A DNA stretch of 64,000 nt, taken from positions 1 through 64,000 of the forward strand of contig DGHT01000043.1 in NCBI GenBank assembly GCA_002392765.1. Reading direction: 5' to 3'. Source of the stretch: Verrucomicrobia bacterium UBA3841 (lineage in GTDB: Bacteria; Verrucomicrobiota; Kiritimatiellia; RFP12; UBA1067). Below are positions 7,554 to 16,272 of the stretch, piece by piece (position 1 is the first letter of the stretch; each line of letters starts with the position of its first letter). The translations under genes and the position numbers were made by a program. The notes beneath the pieces are model-generated. The model saw only the letters and a program-made list of their open reading frames with translations. It was not told where the DNA came from and made no database searches.

Positions 7554-8311
7554 ACAGCCTGCGCCTCCGGGAAGTGTTTTTTCAGAAAAGCGCCGCCTTC
7601 ACTCTCTCCGAGGATGTACAGGATCGTCGAAAGAGCGTCCGCCGCCATTGCGCTGGACGGGTGGATTACGGAAACGGATTTCACGCCGGGCCGGGCGCAT
7701 TCGCCGGTCCTCGAGTCGAAGATGTGCCGCCCTCTGAAAGTTTCGCCGCTTGTCGCGATAGCCGCGCCGGGATGGAGGACGACAACCTTGTCGCCGCCGT
7801 ACACGGCCACTTTCCATTCGCCGCGGACGGATTTGAGATTGCCGCCGAGATCGAGAAGGACGTCCCCCGCAGCGGCGCCCTGCTCTGAAACGGCTTTCGC
7901 CGCTTCGTCGAGCGCGAATCCTTTCGCTATCGCGCCGAGGTCGAGGGTGCCATCCCCCTTCCAGCGTGGATTGAACGCTCCGCCCGAAATGTCGCGGAAA
8001 CGGAACGCCTCTCCGTAGCAGGCGCGCACTCCGCCGTCGCAGCGCGAAAGTACGGCCGCATCGTCAAGTCCCGACAGCGAAGATATCTCCGATCCGGGGT
8101 CGTGCGCGTTGAGAAGCGATTCGACGCGCGAAAAAACGGCTTTGGCCGGATCGCGCGCGGCGGCGGGCGGGCAGCCTCTCGTCTGGACGGCCGCGACCGT
8201 CCCCATGACAGTCCATTCCACCCTTTCGCCGCCGTTGTTTCCCGCCCGGCAGCCGGAGAAAGAAAACGCTGCGGACGCGACCGCCGCGAACATGATCCTG
8301 CGGAGGGGCAA
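7541..8311 (-). CDS. apbE: FAD:protein FMN transferase (ApbE), lipoprotein
   Basis: ApbE attaches FMN from FAD to a threonine of membrane redox subunits such as RnfG or NqrC, on the outer face of the inner membrane. The N-terminus is a lipoprotein signal ending SFSGC (Cys20). Family blocks follow: WTVMGTVAAVQ, DPGSEISSLSG, GTLDLGAIAKGFALD near 145-159, LLDLGGNLKS, TSGETFRGRHIFDSRTG near 190-206 and ADALSTILYILGE. At 256 residues it is on the short side for ApbE. It follows gmk by only 6 nt. No flavinylation target is encoded in the window, so its partner must be elsewhere. Confidence 0.92.
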   Translation of the reverse strand: MPLRRIMFAAVASAAFSFSGCRAGNNGGERVEWTVMGTVAAVQTRGCPPAAARDPAKAVFSRVESLLNAHDPGSEISSLSGLDDAAVLSRCDGGVRACYGEAFRFRDISGGAFNPRWKGDGTLDLGAIAKGFALDEAAKAVSEQGAAAGDVLLDLGGNLKSVRGEWKVAVYGGDKVVVLHPGAAIATSGETFRGRHIFDSRTGECARPGVKSVSVIHPSSAMAADALSTILYILGESEGGAFLKKHFPEAQAVWVK

Positions 8312-8317
8312 GGGAGA

Positions 8318-8920
8318 CTACATCCTTCCGCTCAGCGCGTCGATCAGGTCGCAGAAACGCTTGTACGCGACATGCAGTTCATCGTTCACGATCTTGTACA
8401 TGTACTCGCCTGCTCGGGCGATTTCGCCTTCCGCGTTCGCAAGACGCCGCTCGATCGCCTCCCTGGAATCGGTGCCGCGCCCTTCCAGTCGGCTGCGCAG
8501 CTCCTCCATCGACGGGGGCATGACGAACACGTCGGCGAACCCGGCCTTCATGGGGTCGCCGTCGGGAAGGGCGCGCACGTAATTCCTCACTTTCGCCGCG
8601 CCCTGAACGTCGATGTCCATGATCATTGAATTGCCCTCGCGCAGGACCTCCTCTATCGGCGCCTTGAGAGTGCCGTAGTAGTTGCCGTGCACGGAGGCCC
8701 ACTCTATGAAGGCGTTTTCGGAAAGGAGCGTCTCGAAGCGGGATTTGTCGAGGAAATGGTAGTCGATGCCGTCCTCTTCCTCGCCGCGCGGGGCGCGCGT
8801 GGTGCAGCTGATGGAATATACTAAATCGTGGTACTCCTGAAGCAGCATGTCTATGATCGTCGACTTCCCGCATCCGCTAGGGGCGGAAACGACGATGAAC
8901 AGCGGTTTTGTCGCGCTCAT
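8318..8920 (-). CDS. gmk: Guanylate kinase
   Basis: Converts GMP and ATP to GDP and ADP in the cytoplasm. The 200-residue protein has the P-loop SAPSGCGKST near 12-21, the GMP-binding stretch SCTTRAPRGEEEDGIDYHF near 37-55, and IDVQGAAKVRN near 100-110. The frame is open further upstream inside gyrA, but ATG 8918-8920 overlaps the gyrA stop as ATGA and begins MSATKPLFIVV directly before the P-loop strand, so it was chosen. Coupled translation with gyrA is likely. Confidence 0.95.
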   Translation of the reverse strand: MSATKPLFIVVSAPSGCGKSTIIDMLLQEYHDLVYSISCTTRAPRGEEEDGIDYHFLDKSRFETLLSENAFIEWASVHGNYYGTLKAPIEEVLREGNSMIMDIDVQGAAKVRNYVRALPDGDPMKAGFADVFVMPPSMEELRSRLEGRGTDSREAIERRLANAEGEIARAGEYMYKIVNDELHVAYKRFCDLIDALSGRM

Positions 8921-11532
8921 TGTGCGTCGCCTCCGTCCGTGCCTTGTTCCTGGGTCCGGGGGGCGGTCGCGCCATCGGCGTTTTCGCCGCCATCCGCGTT
9001 TTCTCCGCTTTCCCCGCCTTCGCAAACCGAGACGGAAACGAGCGTCGCGCCCTCGGAGAGACGGACCAGTTTCACGCCCTGCGCCATGCGGCCCTGAACG
9101 CTGAAGTCGGAGACGGCGCTCCTGACCATCTGCTGGTCGCTCGTTATCGAAATCACGCTTTCGTCGTCCGATACGGCATGCGCTGCGACGACGGCGCCGT
9201 TGCGGTCCGCGCCCTTGATGCCGATCATGCCCTGTCCGCCGCGTCCGTGGCGCGTAAAGTCCTTGAACTCGCAGCGCTTGCCGTACCCGTTCGCCGTTGC
9301 GATGAAGAGCGTCTTCGAATCGTCCACGGCGTCGAGCGAAACGACTCTGTCGTCGCCGAGAAGCCTGATTCCCCTCACGCCCGTGGCGGTGCGGCCCATG
9401 CGGCGCACGTCCGACGCGGCGAAGCGCATCGCGCGGCCGTTCTTCGTCAGCATTATGACGTCGTCGTCCGGCTTCACGAGTCTTACGTCCTCGAGCGCGT
9501 CGCCTTCGTCGATGTTGATGGCGCGGATGCCGGACTTGTTGACGTTCTTGAACTCGCCGAGGAGCGTCTTCTTCACAGTGCCCATGACGGTCGCGAAGAA
9601 CACGTCAACGTCGCCTTCGAAAGAACGTATCGGCAGGAGTTCGAGAACCTGTTCGCCCTCCTGGAGGTTTAAGAGATTGATCAGCGGGCGGCCGAAACTC
9701 GTGCGCGGCGCCTCCGGAATCTGGTAGGCGTCCTTCAGGAAAAGGCGTCCGGTGTTCGTGAAGAACATGAGCGAATCGTGCGTCTGCGCGACGAATACGA
9801 GGCGGATGAAATCCTCCTCTTTCACCTGCGCGCCCCTGACGCCGTGTCCGCCGCGCTTCTGCTCGCGGTACTCGGTGAGCGGGACGCGCTTGACGTATCC
9901 GCGGTTGGAAAGCGTTATGACGCACGGGGCGTCGGGGATGAGATCCTTCATCGAGACCTCGTTCTCGTCGGCGACGATCTCGGTGCGGCGCTGCGCCTCC
10001 TCCTTTGCGCAGTATTTGGCCTTGAGTTCGGCGAGGTCGTCGCGGATTATCGCGTAGACCTTCTCGGGGTCGGCGAGAATCGCCTCGAGCTCTGCGATGG
10101 TGGCGACGAGCTTGGCGAGTTCCTCCTGCAGCGCCTCGCGGGCCAGTCCGACGAGCTGGTACAGGCGCATCTCGAGAATCGCGTTGACCTGCGGATCGGT
10201 GAAGGAGAACCTTTCGATCAGGCGGACCTTCGCCTCCTCCCTCGTCTTGGACGAGCGGATTATCGAAACGACCTCGTCGAGATTGTCGATCGCGAGGAGA
10301 AGTCCGTCGACTATGTGCTTGCGCGCCTGCGCTTTTTTCAGCTCGAAGCGCGTGCGGCGGGTGATGACCTCGAAGCGGTGCGCGACGTAGCAGGCGAAAT
10401 ATTCCTTGAGATTCAGGATCTTCGGCCGGCCGCCGACAATCGCCAGCATGATCGCGCCGAAAGTCGTCTGGAGCTGGGTGTGCTTGTACAGGTGGTTGAG
10501 GACGATTTCGCCGACGGCGTCACGCTTCAGGTCGACGATAATGCGGATTTCGTCGTCCTTGGCGGCCTTGGACGCCTTTCCTTTCGCATCCTTCGTGTGT
10601 CCGCCCGAAAGGTCGCGGATGTTGCTGACGCCCTCGATGACCTTGTCCTTGACGAGCTGCGCCATGTGTTCGATCATCTCGCGCTTGTTGACGCCGTAGG
10701 GTATTTCGCGTATGACGATCCTCGAGTGCCCGCTCTTGTCGGTTTCGATATCGGCCTTGCCGCGGACGGTCAGCTGTCCCCTTCCGAGCTTGTACATCGC
10801 GGCGATTCCGTTGTAGCCGCAGATCTGCGCGCCGGTCGGGAAGTCCGGCCCCTTGACGAACTGCATCAGCTCGTCGACGGTGCACGTCTCGCGGTGCTGC
10901 ACGTAATAGTCGAGACCGTCGCAAAGCTCGCCGAGATTGTGCGGCGGGATGTTCGTCGCCATGCCGACGGCGATGCCGGAGCATCCGTTCAGGAAAAGGT
11001 TGGGAAGTTTCGCGGGAAGGACTGTCGGCTCCTCGAGCGTTTCGTCGAAGTTCGGGGCCATATCGACAGTCTCCTTCTCGAGATCGCCGAGAAGCTCCTC
11101 CGTTACGCGCTGCATGCGCACTTCGGTGTAACGCATGGCCGCAGCCCCGTCGCCGTCTATCGAACCGAAGTTGCCGTGGGGGTCTACGAGCGGCACGCGC
11201 AGCGAGAACGGCTGCGCCATGCGGACGATCGTGTCGTACACGGAACTGTCGCCGTGCGGGTGGTACTTGCCGATCACTTCGCCGACGACGCGCGCGGACT
11301 TCACGTGCTTGGACGAGTACGTGTTGCCGAGTTCGTGCATGGCGAAGAGGCACCGGCGGTGCACGGGTTTCAGACCGTCCCGGACGTCCGGCAGGGCCCG
11401 CCCCACAATGACGCTCATCGAATAATCGATGTAGTCGCGCGACATCGAATCCTCGATGTTCACATCCTCGAGACTGGCGGCGGCGGCGGCTTCTTCCAGA
11501 ACGCCGGCGTTGTTGTTTTCTTCTTCATTCAT
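8917..11532 (-). CDS. gyrA: DNA gyrase subunit A
   Basis: Breakage-reunion subunit of gyrase, which introduces negative supercoils. The 871-residue protein has the winged-helix and quinolone pocket GKYHPHGDSSVYDTIV (Ser96 and Asp100 in the wild-type sensitive state) and the catalytic Tyr135 in AAMRYTEVRM. It continues through the tower and coiled coil to a six-bladed C-terminal domain with repeated blocks such as VMLTKNGRAMRF-like and NGYGKRCEF. The GyrA box, usually QRRGGKG-like, is QKRGGHG (558-564), which still marks it as GyrA rather than ParC. A lysine-rich insert lies at about 309-326. The acidic low-complexity tail is rich in G, E and N. A TATAAT box ends 11 nt upstream of the ATG. Confidence 0.96.
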   Translation of the reverse strand: MNEEENNNAGVLEEAAAAASLEDVNIEDSMSRDYIDYSMSVIVGRALPDVRDGLKPVHRRCLFAMHELGNTYSSKHVKSARVVGEVIGKYHPHGDSSVYDTIVRMAQPFSLRVPLVDPHGNFGSIDGDGAAAMRYTEVRMQRVTEELLGDLEKETVDMAPNFDETLEEPTVLPAKLPNLFLNGCSGIAVGMATNIPPHNLGELCDGLDYYVQHRETCTVDELMQFVKGPDFPTGAQICGYNGIAAMYKLGRGQLTVRGKADIETDKSGHSRIVIREIPYGVNKREMIEHMAQLVKDKVIEGVSNIRDLSGGHTKDAKGKASKAAKDDEIRIIVDLKRDAVGEIVLNHLYKHTQLQTTFGAIMLAIVGGRPKILNLKEYFACYVAHRFEVITRRTRFELKKAQARKHIVDGLLLAIDNLDEVVSIIRSSKTREEAKVRLIERFSFTDPQVNAILEMRLYQLVGLAREALQEELAKLVATIAELEAILADPEKVYAIIRDDLAELKAKYCAKEEAQRRTEIVADENEVSMKDLIPDAPCVITLSNRGYVKRVPLTEYREQKRGGHGVRGAQVKEEDFIRLVFVAQTHDSLMFFTNTGRLFLKDAYQIPEAPRTSFGRPLINLLNLQEGEQVLELLPIRSFEGDVDVFFATVMGTVKKTLLGEFKNVNKSGIRAINIDEGDALEDVRLVKPDDDVIMLTKNGRAMRFAASDVRRMGRTATGVRGIRLLGDDRVVSLDAVDDSKTLFIATANGYGKRCEFKDFTRHGRGGQGMIGIKGADRNGAVVAAHAVSDDESVISITSDQQMVRSAVSDFSVQGRMAQGVKLVRLSEGATLVSVSVCEGGESGENADGGENADGATAPRTQEQGTDGGDAQ

Positions 11533-11543
11533 ACTTGGATAAT

Positions 11544-11572
11544 ATTATATCATTTTTCAGGCCGGAAATAAA
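11544..11572 (-). promoter_or_regulatory. gyrA promoter
   Basis: TATAAT at 11544-11549 (minus strand), with a weak TTTATT -35 box 17 bp upstream (11567-11572). The -10 box ends 11 nt before the gyrA ATG, so the untranslated leader would be only a few bases and has no Shine-Dalgarno sequence. Confidence 0.6.
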
Positions 11573-12717
11573 GATTTTTGAGGATTGGACCGCCAGGCCT
11601 TGGGCGTGAGGCCGGTTTCGCGGCGGAATGTGTTCGTGAAGTGGGCCGGATTGCAGAAACCCGCCATGTATGCGACCTCCGTAATCGAACGCCCGCCGCC
11701 GGACATCAGCTTTTTCGCCAGATTCAAACGCTGGCGGAGTATCTCCTTGCCGACCGTCCGCCCCAGTTCGCGCTCGAAGAGCCGCGCCATGGTGGCCCGG
11801 GAAACGTCCGAGGCGGAAGCGACCTGTTCGAGTCCGATCGGCTTCCCGAGATTCGCCTTGATGAACTCGAGCGCGCGGCGGACGACGGGAATCTCCGCGG
11901 CGGTGAAATCCGTGGACGGTCGCACGGTTATTCCGCGCGGAGGTATCAAAATCGGCTTCGCGGGCGGTTTCGCGCCGCCTATGATGCGATCCAGAAGTTC
12001 CGCCCCCTCGTATCCGGTGCGCTCCTGATCGTGTTCGATCGACGACAGAGGCACGGACTGGTTTTCGCAGATAAGACGGTCTCCGCCTATGCCTAGAATC
12101 GCCACTTCGTCCGGCACGGACAGCCCTGCTGAAATGCAAGCGCCGAGTACGCGCGCGGCGTCAGCGTCGTCGTATGCCAGGACGGCAAGAGGCTTCGGCG
12201 CGGCCAGAAGCTTGACGCCTAGCCACCGGTCGAACCAAGCGAAATCGTCGAGCCGGTCCGGCGGAGCCTCCTCTGAAAACACCCATCTGGGAGTGGAGGA
12301 GTTGGGGGTGGAGGAGTTGGGAGTGGAGAAGCCCTCGTATCTGAGACGGTGGACGTTGAGCCAGTTGGTGGAGAACCATGCGAAATTGCGGAAATTACGC
12401 TCTTCGAAATGTCGCCGCGCAAGTTTACCCATGGCGAAGTGGTCTCCGCTCACCCGGGGAAGCCGGATCTCCGGACAGTTGAATGTAAGATCGACGACCG
12501 GGACTTTTTTCCGCATCAGCGATTTGACGAACACCGCCGTTTCAGGGTTGTCGCGCAATGTGACGAGTACGCCATCCCCCTTCCAGCCGTTCGGATTGCG
12601 CGCTATGCGGTCGAGAATCGTCAACTGCCATCCATGTTTGCGGGCATATCGCGCGATGCCCGCAAGCCGCGGCTGATATGCAGGTGTCACGAGTATCAGA
12701 ATATGGCGTCGATCCAT
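11557..12717 (-). CDS. XylR-like transcription regulator (periplasmic-binding-like sensor plus AraC HTH)
   Basis: A 386-residue regulator with a LacI-type ligand-binding half (RRHILILVTPAYQPRLAGIARY at the start; ILGIGGDRLICENQ near 210-223) followed by an AraC double helix-turn-helix (DVSRATMARLFERELG and SITEVAYMAGFCNPAHFTNTF, ending TGLTPKAWR). This is the XylR layout, usually sugar-responsive. It is divergent from the secreted-phosphoesterase operon starting at 13103, so it may control it. Residues 131-143 (STPNSSTPNSSTP) are encoded by a 15-bp tandem repeat inserted in frame in the sensor half, which is not expected in this fold. The ATG lies exactly 7 nt after the -10 box, giving a leaderless mRNA. 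Confidence 0.85.
   Translation of the reverse strand: MDRRHILILVTPAYQPRLAGIARYARKHGWQLTILDRIARNPNGWKGDGVLVTLRDNPETAVFVKSLMRKKVPVVDLTFNCPEIRLPRVSGDHFAMGKLARRHFEERNFRNFAWFSTNWLNVHRLRYEGFSTPNSSTPNSSTPRWVFSEEAPPDRLDDFAWFDRWLGVKLLAAPKPLAVLAYDDADAARVLGACISAGLSVPDEVAILGIGGDRLICENQSVPLSSIEHDQERTGYEGAELLDRIIGGAKPPAKPILIPPRGITVRPSTDFTAAEIPVVRRALEFIKANLGKPIGLEQVASASDVSRATMARLFERELGRTVGKEILRQRLNLAKKLMSGGGRSITEVAYMAGFCNPAHFTNTFRRETGLTPKAWRSNPQKSLFPA
12289..12330. repeat. In-frame 15-bp tandem repeat inside the regulator gene
   Basis: On the plus strand, units of the type GGAGTGGAGGAGTTG / GGGGTGGAGGAGTTG / GGAGTGGAG run in tandem. They keep the frame and encode repeated STPNS units. The sequence resembles the other short tandem linkers in this window (see 23703-23740). 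Confidence 0.8.
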
Positions 12718-12724
12718 GCGTCAA

Positions 12725-12754
12725 ATTCTATCAAATCAACCGTCCCGCAGTCAA
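12725..12754 (-). promoter_or_regulatory. Promoter of the XylR-like gene (leaderless)
   Basis: TTGACT (12749-12754) and TAGAAT (12725-12730) on the minus strand, 18-bp spacer. The -10 box ends 7 nt before ATG 12717, placing the transcript start at or beside the start codon. Confidence 0.7.
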
Positions 12755-12799
12755 GAGTGTAAAATTCTGGGATTGTGAAATGTCGACGAAGGCGAGCTT

Positions 12800-12890
12800 A
12801 CTGGGGGAACGGCCGTCCCGGCCGTTCATATTGACGGAGCGAGACGCTCCATCTCCTTGATATCGCCGCCGGGACGGCGGCTTTCCCAGT
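12800..12890. repeat. Composite hairpin element in the divergent intergenic region
   Basis: Bounded by ACTGGG (12800-12805) and CCCAGT (12885-12890). It contains three palindromes: AACGGCCGTCCCGGCCGTT, GGAGCG-AGA-CGCTCC (12836-12850) and GCCGCCGGGACGGCGGC. Positions 12851-12870 are the exact reverse complement of 22031-22050. With the two promoters on either side, this explains the 385-bp gene-free stretch 12718-13102; an AT-rich segment without visible features fills 12900-12985. Confidence 0.7.
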
Positions 12891-12989
12891 TACTGCCGCG
12901 CCGCAGGGAACCGGAAACAAGAAACGATAACAAAACGACACATGCTACGATAATACAATTTCCCAACGAAACTTTACAAATTTTTCTAT

Positions 12990-13018
12990 TTGAAAATAAC
13001 TTGTCCGCGTGGTATTAT
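12990..13018 (+). promoter_or_regulatory. Promoter of the phosphoesterase operon
   Basis: TTGAAA (12990-12995), 17-bp spacer, TATTAT (13013-13018). It gives an 80-nt leader to the chosen start 13103, or a nearly leaderless start at an in-frame ATG at 13028. Confidence 0.65.
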
Positions 13019-13102
13019 ATTATTACGATGACGGCAGGGATGGTGAATAACCCCCCGCCGGAAATAACAAAAGACTTTGGTAATACAAGCAAGGGAAATA
13101 CC

Positions 13103-15280
13103 ATGAATATTCGAAATAACGCCGCGACCAAAGCAAGGAGGACCCTTTGCGCGATCAGTTCAACAGTCCTCGCCCTTTTAATATCCGCAGCGCGCGCGGA
13201 AACCGTGACCGCCGAGCCGGACGCATTCCTCGACTACATCGAAACCACGCAGGATTCGAGCGACTACGCAAAGGTGACGCAGTACATTGATACTGGTGTC
13301 AAGGCTGCAACAGGAATCAAGGCGAGGATGGACGCTGTTATCCTCTCCAATACGCGTAGCGATTCGGCCATACTTGGCGCCCGCAAGGGTTCCGATTGCC
13401 GTTTTCTCATATTGCACAGCAACAACAAGAATGCCTTCGCGGCATACGGAAAGGGTAATGATGGCAAATGGAATGATACGGTCCGACATCCTCTTGGCTT
13501 GCGCTTCGAAGAGGTTGCCGATTTTTCCGATGGAACAGCCGTCCAGATATACATCAATGGCGAACCGCGTGTTTCACAAACACAACAGAGCACAATCCAG
13601 TCCGTCGCTGAAGATCCAGAAACCGGTTCGATTTCAGCAGCGTGGATGGACAATCTGTCACTCTATCTTTTTGCCGCCAACAATGGAGGAACTGCTGCCT
13701 GGCCATGTCGCATCAAACTATATGAACTCAAGATTATGAAGAAGAACGCCGAGACTGGCAAGTTCGACCTTCTGCGCCACTACCTGCCATGCGTCAAGGG
13801 CGATCGTGCCGGACTCTACGACACGGTGAACAGAACGATTTCATACTCTTACGGCAGTGCCGATTTTGTCGCCGGCCCTGTTCTCGACAAGCCGCTTGAC
13901 TTCGTAGAGTCAATCACTTCCGATGGAAAGCAGTGGTTCGATACTGGAGTTTACGGCAAGAGTGGACTCAAGAGCGAAGTCGATGTTTCAGTTCTGGAAA
14001 CATCCGGTGACTGCTGCATACTCGGCAATCGCGGAACTGACGGCGATACGCGCTTCTACATGGCCTATCATCACGAGTCCGCTTTTCGTTTCGGATATAG
14101 CATATTGCCTGCCAAGTCAACGATTAACGTCATTGCCCCTAAAAACGACGGTACGCGCTATCTCATAAAAACAGACATGACAGTAGGTAGTCAGTCAATG
14201 ACGATCAGCACCAACGGATATCCTCCGGTGGAGATTCTCAAGTCTGATTCGTTGGTAAAAAATGGTAAAGACTATGGTATGGAATATCTTGCAACAACTA
14301 ATACGCTTTACCTTCTCGCAAACAACAAACATGGCTCTACCACTTGTGCGTCGAAGTGTGTCGTTTATGGCGTGAAGCTATGGGATGGCGACGAACTCCT
14401 GCGCGACTTCGTGCCTGTCGTCGCGACAAATTCAAGCGGCGTGGCATATGCCGGCCTTTATGACCGCGTGACCGAGCGCGTTTTCAAACAGATTGGCAAA
14501 GCCGCCGACGACTTTGACTTAGATGCTCAGGTGGGTTGCGTCACAAACACTCTTCGCACAGTTGCCAGACCGAAGAAGAAAATAGAATATGTCGAATCCG
14601 ACGGCAACTACGACTATGTCAATCTTGGGGTGATCGCCAATGCCGGCATAGAGACGGAGTTGACCATGGAGTGGTTGACGATTCCCAGTGAACGTGCATT
14701 CCTCGGTGCACGTCATGTCGTCCAGGCGGGAGTGAGCACACCTCGCGTTTTCCCGTACAGTACATTTTCCACTTACACTAATGATGTGCTGGAATCGACA
14801 CAGCACGCCTATCATTACAACAACAACCGGTACACAGCCAGAGATTCTGCCAACAAAGCTCCCGCCATCGAAGAGAACGTTGTATACAAGGTTCTTTCGC
14901 GTTTGGATAAAGATTCCCAGTCTATAACTGTGTGGGAGCGAGAAGATGGCGGGTGGAAATATCTAGGCACAAGGCAAACGACACTTGAATATGATGTTAA
15001 TCTGAATTTTCCTCTCTATCTGTTCGCCATAAACGAGGACAATCTTGCTCGATTCCCCGTCAAGGCGCGGTGCCGTTCGCTGAAGCTCAGTGTCAAGCAG
15101 CAGGACGGCTCGTACGCGCTTGTGCGCAATCTTGTGCCTGTTCGCGATCCTGTGACGGGCGGCGCGGCGCTCTGGGACAAGGTTACGGAAACCTACTTCC
15201 GCAACAGCGGCAGATATATGCTCGCAGGCGGCGGAGAGGAGCGCCCGCTTTTGCAGGGCCTTGCCGTCATTTTGAGGTAG
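13103..15280 (+). CDS. Secreted protein with three LamG-like repeats
   Basis: A 725-residue exported protein. Residues 1-32 form a signal peptide (TLCAISSTVLALLISAARA, cut before ETV). Three homologous repeats of about 220 residues start near 43, 265 and 492. Each opens with a D/E-Y/F-(I/V)-E-S/T strand and a TGV-type turn, has an LGAR or LGNRG block, then LYLFA-N, and ends with (L/V)VR or LRD followed by (F/L)VPV, G-A-G-L-Y-D and VT-F. The fold is probably ConA/LamG-like and may bind glycan or surface material; no enzyme motif is seen. Base composition is clearly lower in GC than its neighbours. The start is ATG 13103, with AAGGGAA before it and the signal peptide after it; the frame also has ATG 13028. 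It heads a seven-gene plus-strand run. Confidence 0.7.
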   Translation: MNIRNNAATKARRTLCAISSTVLALLISAARAETVTAEPDAFLDYIETTQDSSDYAKVTQYIDTGVKAATGIKARMDAVILSNTRSDSAILGARKGSDCRFLILHSNNKNAFAAYGKGNDGKWNDTVRHPLGLRFEEVADFSDGTAVQIYINGEPRVSQTQQSTIQSVAEDPETGSISAAWMDNLSLYLFAANNGGTAAWPCRIKLYELKIMKKNAETGKFDLLRHYLPCVKGDRAGLYDTVNRTISYSYGSADFVAGPVLDKPLDFVESITSDGKQWFDTGVYGKSGLKSEVDVSVLETSGDCCILGNRGTDGDTRFYMAYHHESAFRFGYSILPAKSTINVIAPKNDGTRYLIKTDMTVGSQSMTISTNGYPPVEILKSDSLVKNGKDYGMEYLATTNTLYLLANNKHGSTTCASKCVVYGVKLWDGDELLRDFVPVVATNSSGVAYAGLYDRVTERVFKQIGKAADDFDLDAQVGCVTNTLRTVARPKKKIEYVESDGNYDYVNLGVIANAGIETELTMEWLTIPSERAFLGARHVVQAGVSTPRVFPYSTFSTYTNDVLESTQHAYHYNNNRYTARDSANKAPAIEENVVYKVLSRLDKDSQSITVWEREDGGWKYLGTRQTTLEYDVNLNFPLYLFAINEDNLARFPVKARCRSLKLSVKQQDGSYALVRNLVPVRDPVTGGAALWDKVTETYFRNSGRYMLAGGGEERPLLQGLAVILR

Positions 15281-15299
15281 ACTCCAGGAGGATCGCCGG

Positions 15300-16220
15300 A
15301 TGAAAAAGATTACCGTTCTCCTGGTATCAGCGGCGGCTCTGTGCGGATGCGTCTGCGAGAAGACGTGCGGCGGAAAGGCCGAACCTGTCGCGAAGCACGT
15401 CGTTATCGTAGGCGTCGACGGATGCGGAGCGAGGTGGATTCCGTGGGACGTCATGCCGAACCTGAAGGCGCTGCGCGACAACGGCATATACACTGTAGGA
15501 CGCTGCCACAGGCCGACAGCCTCCGCGATCAACTGGAAAAGCGTCTTCGGCGGCGTTTCGCCGGAAATCCACGGCTTCACGAAGTGGAACAGCTCCAAGC
15601 CGGACATCGAGCCTCCCTCATGCGTCCTCGGCGCGGACGGGGTCATGCCGTGCATATTCAGCGAAGTCCGCCGCCAGACGCCCGGCGCGTATACGGCGAG
15701 TCTCTTCGCATGGGACGGCGTCGGCAACTGCCACAACACGAACACCGTCAATTTCGTGCGCTGGTACGGCGGCAATAAGGATGAGTATCCCGTCCGCGAC
15801 GCTGCGGTGTTCGAGGAGGGCGCGCGCCAGCTCGCGAACAGCCCGGCGCTCATGCTTCTATACCAGGGCGGCGTCGATTCCGCCGGACACACATACGGCT
15901 GGGGCAGTCCCGAGTTCACCAATGCGTGCGTGAACGTCGATGCGAATCTCGGCAAGTTCATGACGGCGCTCAAAGCTTCTCCCATGTGGAAAGACACTGC
16001 GGTGCTTTTCGTGGCGGATCACGGCGGACTGGGCAAGCACCACGGCGGCGTGGAAGACATAAGGGTGCTGGAAATCCCGTTTATAGTCAGCGGACCTAGC
16101 GCGGAGGGACTGCGCCTCAGAGAGCCGATGATGCTCGAGGATGTCTCGCCGACGGCTGCCGCGCTGCTGGGGCTGGAGATTCCCGCGGCATGGCGCGGGC
16201 GTCCGGCTGTTGGCTATTAA
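15300..16220 (+). CDS. Alkaline-phosphatase-superfamily phosphodiesterase/nucleotide pyrophosphatase, lipoprotein
   Basis: A 306-residue lipoprotein (signal ending AAALCGC) of the type I phosphodiesterase/nucleotide-pyrophosphatase branch. Metal and catalytic positions are visible: Asp in VIVGVDGCGARW, the Thr nucleophile in RPTASAINWKSVF near 78-90, DSAGHTYGW near 195-203, and VADHGGLGKHHGG near 238-250. Such enzymes cleave phosphodiesters (nucleotides, glycerophosphodiesters, phospholipid head groups) outside the cytoplasm. It lies 19 nt after the LamG-like gene and precedes further phosphoesterases, a glycerol-3-phosphate dehydrogenase and an organophosphate antiporter, so a phosphodiester-scavenging role fits. 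The substrate is inferred from context only. Confidence 0.85.
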   Translation: MKKITVLLVSAAALCGCVCEKTCGGKAEPVAKHVVIVGVDGCGARWIPWDVMPNLKALRDNGIYTVGRCHRPTASAINWKSVFGGVSPEIHGFTKWNSSKPDIEPPSCVLGADGVMPCIFSEVRRQTPGAYTASLFAWDGVGNCHNTNTVNFVRWYGGNKDEYPVRDAAVFEEGARQLANSPALMLLYQGGVDSAGHTYGWGSPEFTNACVNVDANLGKFMTALKASPMWKDTAVLFVADHGGLGKHHGGVEDIRVLEIPFIVSGPSAEGLRLREPMMLEDVSPTAAALLGLEIPAAWRGRPAVGY

Positions 16221-16272
16221 CGCAAAGTCGCGAAGACGGGGCGATCATGGTGAAATTCCAGCAGAGGAATCG

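Noticed and set aside
9778..11571. A 597-residue plus-strand open frame
   Set aside because: It is the antisense shadow of gyrA: no ribosome site, biased composition, no motifs.
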